Source: Cytospora piceicola (Eukaryota > Ascomycota > Sordariomycetes > Diaporthales > Cytosporaceae). From it: 64,000 nucleotides of DNA. The DNA lies in the NCBI GenBank assembly GCA_023375675.1, contig JALQBC010000053.1, positions 124,001 through 188,000 on the forward strand, read 5' to 3'. Positions 34,948 through 47,159 of the stretch are shown here, piece by piece. The notes under the pieces were generated by a model, which was given only the letters and a program-made list of their open reading frames with translations, was not told the DNA's origin and made no database searches. Within the stretch, counting starts at the first letter, position 1; the number at the start of each line of letters is the position of its first letter. Both the position numbers and the translations under genes were made by a program.

Positions 34948-37900
34948 TCATACTACTTAATATAACCTCTCTATCTGCTAGCTTATAGTATATCTCGTTA
35001 CGTACAGACATTAAGCGTAAATTAACTATACTTAATACCTGTACGTTAAATGTAGACCTACAGCCCCTATATAATCCTTATAAAAATATTATCTTTTAAG
35101 CAGTAAATAACTTCCCTAGTTAACCGTAATCTCCTCCCGATCTACTATATCCTGTAATATATATATAACCATTCGATATCTTTAGGATATTACGATACTA
35201 TATACCTTTACTAAAGGCTGTCGGTAACGGTAGTTTATAAAGCGAAAAATATTACTCTCTCTCCTTATATATATCTAGCTAATTATCGGCTCCCTTACTA
35301 GATCCGATCTAATTAAATCTAAAGTATACCTATCTTTATACTTACCCGGGGTAACGATATATCTAACTATTTTACTAATTAGTTAATCCTTCTTATATAC
35401 TATATCTCCTTCCGTAGCTATAGCTTAAAGGCTAAGCCCTTTACGCCCGTAGCTAGAAACGTAAAGAGGTTAAGGAAAATAACCTTAAATATATACGTAC
35501 GCTTCGCTAAAGTAAACGATGTATCTTATACCTAGCGGTAAAGAGTTAGTATTAACAAGCTAATCCCTTAACTAGCCGTCCGGTCTCTCTTAATCCGGAG
35601 TAGTAGTTATATTCTTATCTCTATATCGAATATCGAGTAGCTATATAAGGTACTCGATATTAAGCTTATCGAATTCTTCGGTATTTATCCTCTTTTAGAT
35701 TATATCGGGAAATCTCGTATAGTTTAGTATCGACTATTAGAATATATTCCCTACGTTTATAAGTGTTAAGAAAAACCGCTTTACCTTAAGAGCGGTATAA
35801 AAGCTTAAGAGGTTATCTTAAAAGATATTATAGTAATCGTCGAAAGTAACCGGCCTCTCTTCGTCTAAAGGAAGAAATAATAACAGATTATAATAACGTC
35901 CGAGGACTTTAATTAATTTATATAGCGACCTAAGCCGGTTTTAAAACTAGTTTCGTATTACTTTTATATTAAGCTTACTAAAGCTTTATAAAATATATCC
36001 AATCTTATCCGTAGGTAATCTTTAATAGCCTTATTCCTTACACTCTTTCTTAACAGTCTCTGTAAGCTATATATCCAAAAGGTAGTAAAGTAGCTTATAC
36101 AGCTTTAATATTTTCTCTAACTTATTACTTAGCACGTAATACTTAGCCGTATGTTAAACTAAACTTTTAGTAACCTTAAAGTTATCGGTATTAATAAACG
36201 TAGATCTCTACGAAACAACGTAATCTATATATTATCGAACACTACTAACATTAATTAAGCGAGCTACTAAGTCCGCTGGACTTATAGCTTACTTCTGTCT
36301 TTTAAATCTAGCCCTAGCCCCGACAAGGACTTTAATTCCCCTCTTTCGCGTCGCTTAAAGTAGTAGCTTCCTCGGCACTTTAGCAGTAATTATATTAGCA
36401 TTCGTATACTTCGACCGCAGGCTTTTACAAACATAATATAGGTTAAGCTAATCATCGTTTCGACACGAAACTACCTTAAAGTTTAAATACTTTAAGAGAT
36501 ATAAGCTATACTTCTAACATACCGGTATTTCTACTAGTATAACTTCCTCTCCGGGAAGTAAGAAGTTAATTATAATCGCTAAATATATTATTATATTAAC
36601 TATTATATAATACTACCTCGGCGCTATAATAATTATATTACCAGGTCTAGCGTATTAAATGTTAAATTCGATATTCTCTTATAAGAGTTACGCCGAGTTA
36701 ATTAATAGGTTATAGTAGCGGACGAATTAATCGTAGCTATTACTTATCGTCTAAGATCTCTTAATAAAGTCCTCGAACTTTATAATATAATTTTACTAAA
36801 TCAGGATTTAAACCTTCTATCTAAAAAAGGTAATATTATAAGACCTAAAGTTCGTATCTTTATAGTAGAAAGCTATACCGGAACCTCTCTCGCCGGTATA
36901 CTAATATAACGTATTTACGCTAAGGATAAACCCGAGCTATAAAAGCTCGGTATCTAAGTATAAGAAACTATTAAAATTAGATATTAATAACGGTCCGATA
37001 TAGTACGGTATCGGTTCCTTAGGGGGAGCCTTAGTTAGTTACGTTAAATATTAATCGATATCGGCCTTCGAAAGTTCGTTCATAGGTTTAGTAAAGTCGG
37101 GAAACTAGAATTCAGTTAATATAGCTAGTCTTAACTTTAAAAAGCCCTTACTACTATCGCCCGGTATATACTATACTACTAAAAGATTATAAGTAGTTCT
37201 TAACGGTTTAATTACTTGCCTTAGTTTAACCTTGTTATTATATCCTAAATCTAAAATCGTAACCTTCGCGGTCGTTATCCCCTTATACATTAAGTTTATA
37301 ATACTTATAACTATATTCTCCTTAAGCTGTTAAATACTTAAGCTAGGTTATTATCCTCCTTTAAACGATAATACCGTAGTTAACAGGTATAAGCTTATAC
37401 TCGAATAACTAATAGTCGTACTACCGGCCGAGGCCGTATTAATATTATCGGATCCCGAGTTATAAGTATCCCTTATAACACTACTATCGGTAAAATTTAA
37501 AGTTAAGTCTAAAAAAGACCTACTCGAGCGTAAGACTTATATAGTTAGCTATCCGCTAGCAAAAGTATTTAAGATATCCTTAGATACCTGTACGTCTAAT
37601 ATAAACGCTCCCTTATCTACCGTTTATCTTAACGCTACCGAATGATTAATATAGCCGGGCTTAGGTACGTTTACTGTACCGCCGGCGGTAAACTTTATAG
37701 TTAACCGACTACTACCTAATATAAAGAAACGCTTTATAAACTCTCTATCGAGATTCTAAGTAAACTTATTTATAAACTCGTTTAGTTTATCCGAAAGAAT
37801 ATTAGCTAATAACGTTTTTATTCTAGTCCTTATAGAAAAACTGCTAGTCTAGTAGCGAAAACCCGAGGCTTAGTTATCCATTTAGCTATCTATCTCGAAG

Positions 37901-38025
37901 ATAATATTAGCTTGAAAGGCCTTAAAATCTAATTAAAATTCCTGTAAAACTCTATCTTTAAAGTCAGTAAACTCTTATAAAAGCTCGGTAAACTATATAA
38001 TAGCTATAGTTATAAAAAGAAAGAT
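34948..38025 (-). pseudogene. JmjC-like plus SET-like two-domain protein
   Basis: One minus frame, more than 1,000 codons with only TAA/TAG interruptions, ends at an intact TGA (34948-34950). An ATG at 37879-37881 is in frame (977 codons), though open sequence extends about 45 codons upstream. The N-terminal JmjC-like domain (about 37000-36540) has the LYQYTGERGSGIAFYYKD and NIIIIAPRQYYIIVNI blocks; family versions have His at the iron-binding positions, here Tyr. The C-terminal SET-like domain (about 35470-34990) has YGRKGLSLQAIATEGDIV, NIFRFINYRYRQP (NH-x-C block mutated) and REEITVN before a mutated W/Y-G. JmjC enzymes are 2-oxoglutarate/iron demethylases or hydroxylases; SET enzymes methylate lysines. 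The middle 350 residues, helical and charged, are unrecognised. The joined architecture is unusual. Confidence 0.75.
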
Positions 38026-38254
38026 AATAGAATATTTTTAATTAAAAAAGTAACTTTAATAAACTAAAAGATCCTTACCGTAATAAAGAAACGTAAAAGG
38101 TAAGATATTTACTTAATCCGAATCAGCCTTAAAGTAGCTATATTTTCTCCTCTATATATACGAAATAAGACCTAAATATATAGCTCTATATATAAACCCT
38201 AACCCTAATCTATAACGACTTAATTACTACTCCTCCTCGCGCCTCTTTTCCTTT
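38026..38254. promoter_or_regulatory. intergenic region between divergent large genes
   Basis: About 230 bp separates the 5' ends of the JmjC-SET gene (-) and the FHA-kinase gene (+), so it should contain both promoters; no specific site is recognisable. It includes CCCTAACCCTAA at 38197-38208, two units of the fungal telomere motif, too short to be called an interstitial telomere. Confidence 0.35.
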
Positions 38255-39672
38255 AAACCTTAATATACCTATACTATAGCACTATAGCAATCGACTATAT
38301 ATATCTCCGCTTCGCCTAGTATAACAAATACAGTAATATCCCCTAAACTTTCTATAGTCCTAACAGATCTTATACTCTCAGCTATTAACAGACGTCTTTT
38401 ACAGGTCTTTAAAAACTGCGAAAATATAACCCCTAAACCCGAGTCGGATAATAAAGTTATTAATAACTACTACCCCCTTTACGATTTATTCTATAAAAAC
38501 TACTGTAGGCATATAAGTAGTAAGAAGGTAGATTATACTCGTTATAAAATTAGCAGCTCAGGCTACTAAAAGGTTAAAGCCTAGAAATACTTAGCTATTC
38601 TCGCTTAAAATATAAATAAAAACACTCGATCGATTCTGTCGACAGTATATCTGTAATAAGATATAGTATACCTTCTTTTAAATTCTTTTAAGCTTTTTAA
38701 ATATAATATAACGGAGACAGCTAAGCTCCGGCATTCGATTACCGACTATAGCTACTAAAAAACTAAAATAGCGGCCGTCGAGCTTTATAACTTAAAAAAA
38801 GAGTACGATAACTTATAGTCTACCTTAACATCTCCGCCCTTACGCTAGTATAAACAACCGAAGCAATAACCCGTCTTATTCTTAAAACCGTCGGTCGATC
38901 CGATAAAGTACGAAAGGAAAAGAGGCCGAAAGGACGATTACGCCTCCTAACGAAGACAACTAGTTACTAAAAAGAGGAAAATACATATAAACTCACAGAC
39001 TAATATAATACCTAGTAATAGTACACGGACAAGTAAGAAAAGGAAAAAGTGCTAAAAAGAAGATTATAACGCCTAATAACTAAGTACTATAAAAAAGAGA
39101 ATAAATATAAGGTCACCGGCTAATACGTCTCCTTATAATAAAACTCGGACTAGTAAGAGAAGAAAGAGAAACGTAAATAAAACAATATATAGTTATAATC
39201 TATATAATAGCGTTTCCGCAGAATAAAAACTATTAAAAAAGAGGTAAGCGGTAACAACTAATAACGTACTAGCAGTTAAGCGGGCGAGGTTACTTATAAC
39301 ACCGCTATCAGTTCTAAAACCACTACCTTCGTCTTTAACTACAGTCTATACTAGCTAAAGCAGTACGAACTACCAGGACCACCTACTATAAGTATAAAAA
39401 GCCCGCGCCGTACCTATACATCGCCGAATCACCTAGGCTTAACGCTAACAATCGTCTAAAGAAGATATATAATTATTCTAGATTAGACAGCGCGATAAAC
39501 GCGACGTATAAGAGTTATTCTTAAGGATAAGTAGACAGATTAAAAGATAACACTAAAAAGCCGAACCGACGGTCTAAAACAAAGTGTATATACAAAAGAT
39601 AAAGGCATTTACTAATTATCTCGATAAGGTTAGGTACAGTTAGTAATACGCTTATTTAAGCAGTTATATTCG

Positions 39673-39894
39673 TATACCGGTTATCTTAATAAGATCAGGT
39701 ATAGCCGGCGACAATTTAACTTCCTCCCTACTTATACATATTCATTCTTACAATAACTTCGAAAGCAGGTCGACTTATATATATATACCGGTTATCTTAA
39801 TAAGGTCAGGTATAGCCGGCAATAAATTCAACTATCTTCCCGTATATACTATTTAATAAGATAAGTATTAATTTAATTATCCTTCGGTCTATAC
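39673..39894 (+). repeat. 111-bp in-frame tandem duplication
   Basis: TATACCGGTTATCTTAATAA recurs at 39673 and 39784 (111 bp, 37 codons). Both copies encode YIPVILIRSGIAG in the frame of the FHA-kinase gene. Confidence 0.85.
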
Positions 39895-42159
39895 GATTAC
39901 CGAACTAAATCCCTACTCGAAGGCTAACGGCTTATATCTAGCTAATTAGAGTATAAATAATTACTTACCGTAAAAGTTCTACTACCGGAATATAACACAG
40001 AAATCCGGTAAAGGTATAAAATACATTAATAATCTGTAGTACTTAGCCGGACGGTACTATATATACAGCTAATAATAGTATAAATACTACTAAAAACCCA
40101 GATTACTCCCCTATTCCTCTACATACTTAACTCTCACTCCTTATTACCCTAACCCTAACAAACTAGCCTCCTTTATTATAATAACGCCCTTAAACGCTCA
40201 CTCTCTTAATAACATCTTACTATTTCTTAACGCCTTTTAGTATACAGACTCGGCCTTCGACGCAGCCGCCCTTTATAACATAAGGGAAAATTCGCGCTAT
40301 ATATACAAGACTCCGCCGCGTCGTAATCTAAGATTATCGTTAGCCTAGCTAAGCGAATTTCCGGAGGCTATAACCGGCCCTATCTTCTACCTGCCCTTAA
40401 GCTAACTACCCGACAACTTAAACGGCTAAGTCTTTAGCTCGTCTTCCGATCATTAAGCTTACAATTTCAAGCTTGCTAAAGATAACTAAAACGGTATTAG
40501 CCGGCGGTACTTTTCTATCGATATCTTAAAGTCGAACAGTTCGACCGTCGTAAAGCTTAAACTACTATCGGGAAAGCTAAAAATAATAACTAAAAGTAAT
40601 AAAGAGATCCTTCTTACTAAAAAAGGTAATAAAAAAAAACTCTCCGAGCCGTTCACGATCTAATACGAACGGTTAAGTTTCCGAGCTTAAAGGCCTAAGT
40701 TAACACCTAAGTAAAAACACCTCTTCGAGAAAAGGATAAATAATTTTAATAAGCAAGCATTAAACTATATACCGATATACTTTCCTACTATTACTAGTAC
40801 TCCGGTAACGATAGATAACGATAGTAGCCGGATTAGTTAGGAAGATACCATCTATAAACGCCTAGATACAATTAATCTCGATAGCGGAAATCGTAGCTTA
40901 GTCTTCAAGGTATCGCAAAAAAGCACTAATTCGATCTTTTATATTAAGGAATTACACTAAAAAAGGTCTAATTCTCTTAGCACTATCAGATACAACGCAG
41001 AGAAGCTAAAAAAAGAGTACAGGCTAATTAAAGAACTTAGCTATATAAGCTCCCTACTCTGTAAATACCTATATACCATTTATATTAATTAACACGATTT
41101 CTAGCTATATATAGTAAAAGCAATCGATTTCGTATAAAGTTTAAAGTCTTCGCAGGGACTATAGTTAATTATAGAGTTTATCCTACACACCCTCCGACAT
41201 TTTTATATCGACTAAACCTTATAAATCCACCTTCCCGTCATTATAGCACAGCTTTTAGCTACATTAGTCTATATTCATAACCACGATATACGTTATAGAG
41301 ACGTAAAACTTAAGAATATCTTAATATTACAAACGGAGGACCACTAAGCTATAAAGCTCGCTAACTTCGGAGAATCAGAGAATATTACCTACCCGGCTAT
41401 ATTTATCGGCACATCTTAGTTTATAGCTCTAGAGATTCTACAGCTTCCCTACTAGTACGACGAGAAAACTAATATTTTCAGCTTAAAGATATATATAGCA
41501 ATACTATTAACTAAGTCTTATGTCTAGTTATAAAAGACCTTAGAGTATATAAACTAGTTTCTGTAAACGTCTCGACTTCAATAAAGCCTTATATACCTAA
41601 CGGTTTTCCCCCTGTTAAACGAAGTTAGCCGTGACTTTTTACCCTTATTTTATAGCTTACTCTACCGGAAGCCTGAAAATAGGTAGTCGGCTAAGAAAGC
41701 GCTAGCTTAGATTTCACGTTATATCGATACAGAATACAGTTACGAAAACAACGTAGGACCCAGTCGTAATTATAACAGAAAACGGAAAAAAAACCTACAG
41801 GCTTAATAATTACGAAATACCGACTCGAATACCTTAACAATTCGTTTACTAGCTCCTAATATACCGCTTAATAAGCATTAGTCTAATAGAAGCCTACTAA
41901 AAAGTTATCGAAATACCGACGATAATTCTTCCGACACTTTCTTTACCGCAAAGGAGACCCTATCTAACCTCGCGTCGCTTACCGACTTAGTTCTTAAGCA
42001 TAAAAGAGATTTTATATCTCAGTCGAACATAGTTATAAAACTAATAAAGATTATTACCGATCCTTATAAACATAGTTATAAGGTTTTTACGCTTACACAC
42101 TTCCCTAAACGGACTTCGTTAAATAGTACCTCTAACGCTAAAGATCCTAAGGCAAATTA

Positions 42160-42480
42160 GGCATACTTTAACTCAAATAAGCCGAAGTTAAGACCAATTC
42201 TTACAATACTAGCTCTAAAAGATAACCTAAACACGAACGGTCTAACTCTATCACTAGCCGATAACTCTTTACCGGATACGTTACTATAAGCTCTTATTCT
42301 AAATAAGCCTAAGTTAACGCCAATTCCTATAATACTAGCTTTAAAAAACAACCTAAAAGTAAACGGTCTAACTCTATTACTAGCCGGTAACTCTTTACCG
42401 GATACGTTACCGTAAGCTCCTATTCTAGACAAGCCTAAGTTAACGCTAATTCCTATAATACCTACTCCGAAAAACGACCT
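42160..42480 (+). repeat. 126-bp in-frame repeat, about 2.5 copies
   Basis: The block AAGCCKAAGTTAA recurs at about 42179, 42305 and 42431, spaced 126 bp (42 codons), encoding NGLTLLLAGNSLPDTLPQA-type units in the tail of the FHA-kinase gene. The minus-strand ORF at 42157-42432 is its shadow. Confidence 0.85.
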
Positions 42481-42662
42481 AAAAGTAAATAGTCCATTTA
42501 TATTATCGGCTTCGTCTATTATCTTAACGCCGTTTACCTAGGATAACGATACTACCTACGGTAAGGATATAAACGAGGACGAAAGTAAAAACGATAAAAA
42601 CGATTTTATATATAATACTACCGATTAGTTCTTTACGTAAAGTTTAACTTTAATAGTATATA

Positions 42663-43781
42663 TATATAAACGCGGAAACAAAGCCTAAACAGGCGATTTA
42701 AATACCTTACATTATCTATATAGAAAACTCATTCGGTAGTAAACTAGTCCTCTTTAAAAAGGTACCTGTCCTCGGCTATAATCTGTAAAGTAATATAAGC
42801 ATTTCTATTCGGTTCCGAAAACAGCACTATCTTCAGCTATCTGTTAAAGTTACCTTTAAAAAATACTATTAATATATACTACGTAAGCCGTATACTAAAC
42901 ACTAACACTACCGATTTATACCGGAAGTCGTTTAACTCTAGGCTATAATTTCTAGTAATTATTATCCCTTAACAGAAGAAATATCGGCGCCCTTTATAAA
43001 TTATAACTTATTTTTCGAAAAGACTTTAGATAAGCTCTTTAATATAACAGGACTTAATACAGAAGCCGATCTTACAGAAACCCTCGCTTTTAACGATCGG
43101 CAAAGTTATAAACATATTAATAATATTAAAGTCTAAATCAGAAGGATAAAAGGTTAATATAGCTGTAAGAAGGAGTTCAGAAAGCCTATCAGTCCGTATT
43201 ATACTTAGGGATACCGACTTAAGCGACTTAAGGTACTCGCTACTCGCTATCGAAGTTACCGAACTAAATATATCGTAGCTGTCTTATTATAGCTTAAAAC
43301 TCGAAGTAAAAGAAAGGAGACCGAGGCTAATTATACTATCATAATTTAAATCGGCTTTATTAAAATGCTCGGTAAGCGACTTTATCCTTCCTCCTCTATC
43401 TAAGTTAAAAGCTGTAAATTATTAGCCCTTTATACTTATACTATATAGAGTATAGAGCTTACATTAGTTCCTAAGCCGCTTTACTACGTCTTGACGAAAT
43501 TATCTAAGCTGTTTTAATAGTCTCTCGGCTAACTCTAAAGATATATATCTAAAAATTCGCTAAGCCGTAAAGCACTAAATGCTTTCTTTAAGAAATATAG
43601 TCTCCGTCGATCTTATACGTAAAGTCTGTTTACGTTTTACTAAAAGCTTAGATAACCGGTATACTTTAACAAGTTAACAGATATAAAACTTTATATCGTA
43701 TATTTTAAGTTCGCGAGGTTAACGTTTAAGTCGTTTCGATATTAAGCTAACGCCTAAGCTTTATTACTCTTACACTTCTAA
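42663..43781 (+). pseudogene. unknown protein or frameshifted tail of the FHA-kinase gene
   Basis: Frame 3 is open without TGA to TAA 43779-43781, about 370 codons. Reading: VPVLGYNLQSNISISIRF, YRFIPEVVQLQAIISS, PLTEEISAPFINYNLFFEKT, then basic segments (RGYRLKRLKVLATRYRSYRT-like), and GFIKMLGKRLYPSSSI. It begins where frame 2 of the FHA-kinase gene fades, so a single indel or an intron near 42.65 kb would join the two. As a separate gene it is not recognised. Confidence 0.5.
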
Positions 43782-43855
43782 CATAAAGTCACCCTTTAAT
43801 TATTAGTATACCTTAAATCCCCTGCTTTCAGCTAAAGAACTAATAAAAGAGCACC

Positions 43856-44515
43856 TAACAGAGGAACTAAAACTAGAACTAGTAGGGAAGAACTAGTAAA
43901 AGGAGTAGAGCTAGCTAAAGGAGTAGAGCTAGCTAAAGGAGTGAAGCTAGCAGGGAGGAACTAGCAGGGAGGAACTAACAGTAAAGGAACTAGCAGGAAG
44001 AGTAAAGCTAGCTAAAGGAGTAGAGCTAGCTAAAACTAGTAAAGGAAACTAACAGGAGAAGTAAAGCTAGCTAAAGGAGTAGAGCTAGCTAAAACTAGTA
44101 AGGGAAACTAACAGAAGGACTAAAGCTAGCTAAAAGAGTAGAGCTAGTAAGAAGGAACTAGCAGCGGGGGAACTAACAGTAAGAGAACTAGCAGAAGAAC
44201 TAAAGCTAGCTAAAAAAGTAAAGCTAATAGGGAAGAACTAACAGTAAGGGAATTAGCAGCGGGGAAACTAATAAAAGGAGTAAAGCTAGCTAAAAGAGTA
44301 AAGCTAGCTAGAAAAGTAGAGCTAGCTAAAACTAATAAAAGAAACTAGTAAGAGGCAACTAACAGCCGGAAAACTAGCTAAAGGAGTAAAGCTAGCTAAA
44401 GCTAGTAAAAGGGAATAACAGCGGGGAAACTAGTAGAAGGCAACTAGCAGCCGGGAAACTAGCTAAAGGAGTAAAGCTAGCTAAAGCTAGTAAAGGAAAC
44501 TAGTAAAGGGGAAAG
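43856..44515 (+). repeat. 17-bp AGCTAGCT minisatellite, locus B (plus orientation)
   Basis: Units AGCTAGCTAAAGGAGTA and shortened GGAACTAGCAG variants, some 35 units. Same unit and orientation as locus A at 6950-7915. It lies just 3' of the minus-strand kinase, whose 5' side carries the inverted locus C. Confidence 0.9.
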
Positions 44516-44785
44516 CCTTAAAACGATTACCAGATTTATATATACGGCGTCCTTACTTATACCCCTATTAGGTATTTTCATTCGTAGGTATGTTTATAGA
44601 CTAATCTGTTTCTAACACCTATAGAGTTCGATCTAAATAATAGATATAATCTGAGAAACTGCCGTTAAAGTGCTTTTAAAACGGAATTTATAATAATAAA
44701 TATTTAACTTTATTAAGAATCTAATAAGTAAGGTTTAGATAGGTATAAACACGGAAAGTAAAGCATAGAAAACGCCCTCTTATTA
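44516..44785. other. 3' flank of the kinase gene
   Basis: No frame supported; lies between the minisatellite and the likely stop of the minus-strand kinase. Confidence 0.3.
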
Positions 44786-46445
44786 CTATTTCTTCGTTGC
44801 CTCTATAAGTACGGAAAATATAATTCGGCGACTTAGATTTAACGAAAGTATACGGTAGATAAAAAGGTATAATCTAGCATCTTTAACTTAAGACTATAAT
44901 TTCTAGCGATAATAGCGAATATTAGCTTACCACTTTTATATAGCCTAAATATAGTTATACTTTCCTTCTTTCGCGAAGTATAAACTCTATATAGGATACT
45001 AACGTAAATAATCAGGAAGAGCTATACTTCGTATTAAATATAGTATTACAACGCCTAGAGCAAACACGTCTCTTTATAAGCCTCGAGTACTAAAAGTAGC
45101 CTCGGGTAGAGTATACTATAATATACCAGCGTAAGTAAAGAACTCGGATAATATTACAAAACTAAAGTTAAACAATATAGCACCCGACGAAGCCGAGTAA
45201 AAACTATCTACTAGTAAAGCACTCCCGGTATATAAGATATTCTCTAGCTTAATATTATTATACGCTAAACCCTCCTTCTCTAAATACTTCAGAGCACTAA
45301 AGATTTACATAAGAACGCGGTATACATCGGTCATACAGCCCGTGAACATATTATCTAATTACTAGTAGTAACTACTAAAAGGTTAACTAATACGCTTAAA
45401 ATTAAAGGCAAGGCACAGAATATAAGCGTCCTACCAGAAAAGACTAAGAATATAATCCTAGGCTTTACATCAGCAAGTATACTAAACAGTATAGGTAAAG
45501 TTTACTTATATATTAAAGACGTTTATAAATATCGAACTCTTTCGTCTAGCGATCGGCGTTCTCTTTAATAGCTATAGCGTCTTTACCTTTAGGTCTAAAC
45601 GTCTTAAATAGTACAGCCCGTAGCTATAATCTTCTATCTTCGATAACATACACCTCACATACCGAGGTATTCCTTAAACTATACTCTACGTACTATATCT
45701 CCTTATCGGTCTAATCTGCTTATCCTTCGGATATCTTCTTTAAGTAAAAACGGCGTAGTAACAATCTTATATTAACAGTATTATATAGGCTCGAAAGGTT
45801 CCAATAACCTAGGTACAAAAAAGTAAGTTACATCGAGTCTAGAACTTTTATACTCCTATCCAAGTATAATAAGTTAATCCTATAATAGCCCTTATTAATA
45901 AAGACAATATCGTCGGAGTCCCTAATATAGTAGAGGTAACAGTAAATAGACTTAAACTTCAGACAATATTTAACTTCGTTTAAAAGTTACAAACAAGCAA
46001 TAGCTACAAATTCTATAAATATCTTTCGACACTCCTAAAGACTAATTTCTATATTAGTGTTATCTCTATCTATAAAATAACGAAAAAGAACCCGAACACT
46101 TAAATCTAGTTTTAGTTCGATATCCTATAAGCCGAGATAATTCATTAAAAGGCATATTATAGTCGATATAATATCCAGTCGGGAATTAAAAGCCTAATAG
46201 CTAATCTCGGCGTGCTTTTCAGCTAAAGGTAAGATATTAAAGATACATTCTCTGTCGAGCCAAAGTTAATATTATTCTAAGAAGTTAAAGATCGTTATCT
46301 CGCTATCAGAATCCGGGTTTAAAACGATATTCTAATAAGAATTTATATTAAAACGAGGTTCTAAAATAAAGTAGCTACCTAGAAGATAAGTTAATACTAA
46401 AGCAGAGGTCCTTATTAAAGTCTAATTCCTATTTATACGAAACAT
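44786..46445 (-). pseudogene. fungal-type protein kinase with an N-terminal extension
   Basis: An intact ATG at 46443-46445 opens the minus frame (MFRINRNQTLIRTSALVLTY). The frame is open except for TAA/TAG to about 45500, then continues one frame over to TAG 44786-44788; the shift is an indel or intron. The N-terminal 240 residues are helical, acidic and unrecognised (NPDSDSEITIFNFLEQYQLW). The kinase domain follows: GKDAIAIKENADR with the ATP-binding Lys, a Glu in KEFDIY, AYNNIKLENIL (catalytic loop; the HND-type motif lost by His-to-Tyr and Asp-to-Asn changes), LLVDSFYS (DFG region altered), then PEATFSTRGLQRDVFALGVV (APE and D-x-W/F-x-x-G). Ser/Thr specificity is likely. Unlike the kinase at 41 kb, no FHA domain is seen. 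Confidence 0.75.
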
Positions 46446-46494
46446 ACGAACTCTTTACTTTACTATAGACTGTTAAGGTGCCGTAAAGGCATAT

Positions 46495-47060
46495 TCCCTA
46501 CTACTAGATCCTCTACTAGTTCTTCTGCTATTTCTTCTGCTAGTCCTACAGTTCCCCTACCTACTCCGTTCTCTAACCAGCTCTATTCTCCAGCCAGTTC
46601 TATTCTCTAGCCAGCTCGTTCTCTAACTAGCTCTATTCTCTAGCTAGCTCGTTCTCCAGCCAGCTCTATTCTCCAGCCAGTTCTATTCTCTAACCAGCTC
46701 GTTCTCTAGCTAGCTCTATTCTCCAGCTAGTTCTATTCTCTAGCTAGCTCGTTTTCTAGCTAGCTCTATTCTCTAGCCAGTTCTATTCTCCAGCCTGCTC
46801 CATTCTTTAGCTAGCTCTATTCTCTAACTAGTTCCGTTCTCTAGCCAGCTCTATTCTCTAGCCAGTTCTATTCTCTAGCCTACTCCGTTCTCTAGCCAGC
46901 TCCATTCTCTAGCCAGTTCTATTCTCCAGCCAGCTCTATTCTCCAGCCAGTTCTATTCTCCAGCCAGTTCTATTCTCTAGCCGGCTCCGTTCTCTAGCCA
47001 GCTTTATTCTCTAGCCAGCTCCGTTCTCCTACTAACTCTAGTTCCCTACTACCAGGTCCT
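46495..47060 (-). repeat. 17-bp minisatellite, locus C (inverted)
   Basis: Units CCAGTTCTATTCTCCAG (17 bp), the reverse complement of locus A/B units, about 33 copies. This is the least mutated copy of the family, keeping many CCAG words that are CTAG elsewhere. It lies directly upstream of the kinase ATG at 46445. Confidence 0.9.
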
Positions 47061-47159
47061 TCTTAATTTAAATAAAAGTTCTTCTCGGAATATTACTAAT
47101 ACCTAACCTCTGTAATTAATAAGTAAGTCGATCTATTATCAGGATATCTTAGATAAGCG

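Larger units (their letters stand above)
38255..42655 (+). pseudogene. giant protein with FHA-like and protein kinase domains
   Basis: Frame 2 runs about 1,465 codons without TGA. Parts: an N-terminal helical region (YPLYDLFYKNYCRHISSKK); a basic Ser/Thr/Lys-rich linker (38860-39200); a 37-codon tandem repeat at 39673-39894; an FHA-like segment near 40480-40720 (GISRRYFSIDIL, then LSFRAQRP); and a kinase domain at about 40840-41790. The kinase shows YIKEL (ATP-binding Lys), a Glu in KKEYRLIKEL, YRDVKLKN at 41294-41317 (HRD with His mutated to Tyr), NFG at 41363-41371 in place of DFG, and an IALEIL (APE) block. The C-terminal tail has 42-codon repeats. FHA domains bind phosphothreonine, and FHA-kinase pairing recalls checkpoint kinases. 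The huge N-terminal part could be a second gene fused by loss of stops. Confidence 0.7.

Noticed and set aside
40147..40158. Second telomere-like CCCTAACCCTAA
   Set aside because: It lies inside the coding frame of the FHA-kinase gene and is only two units, so it is most likely coincidence; the one at 38197 is equally short.
42157..42432. 91-codon minus ORF
   Set aside because: Antisense of the 126-bp repeats in the tail of the FHA-kinase gene.
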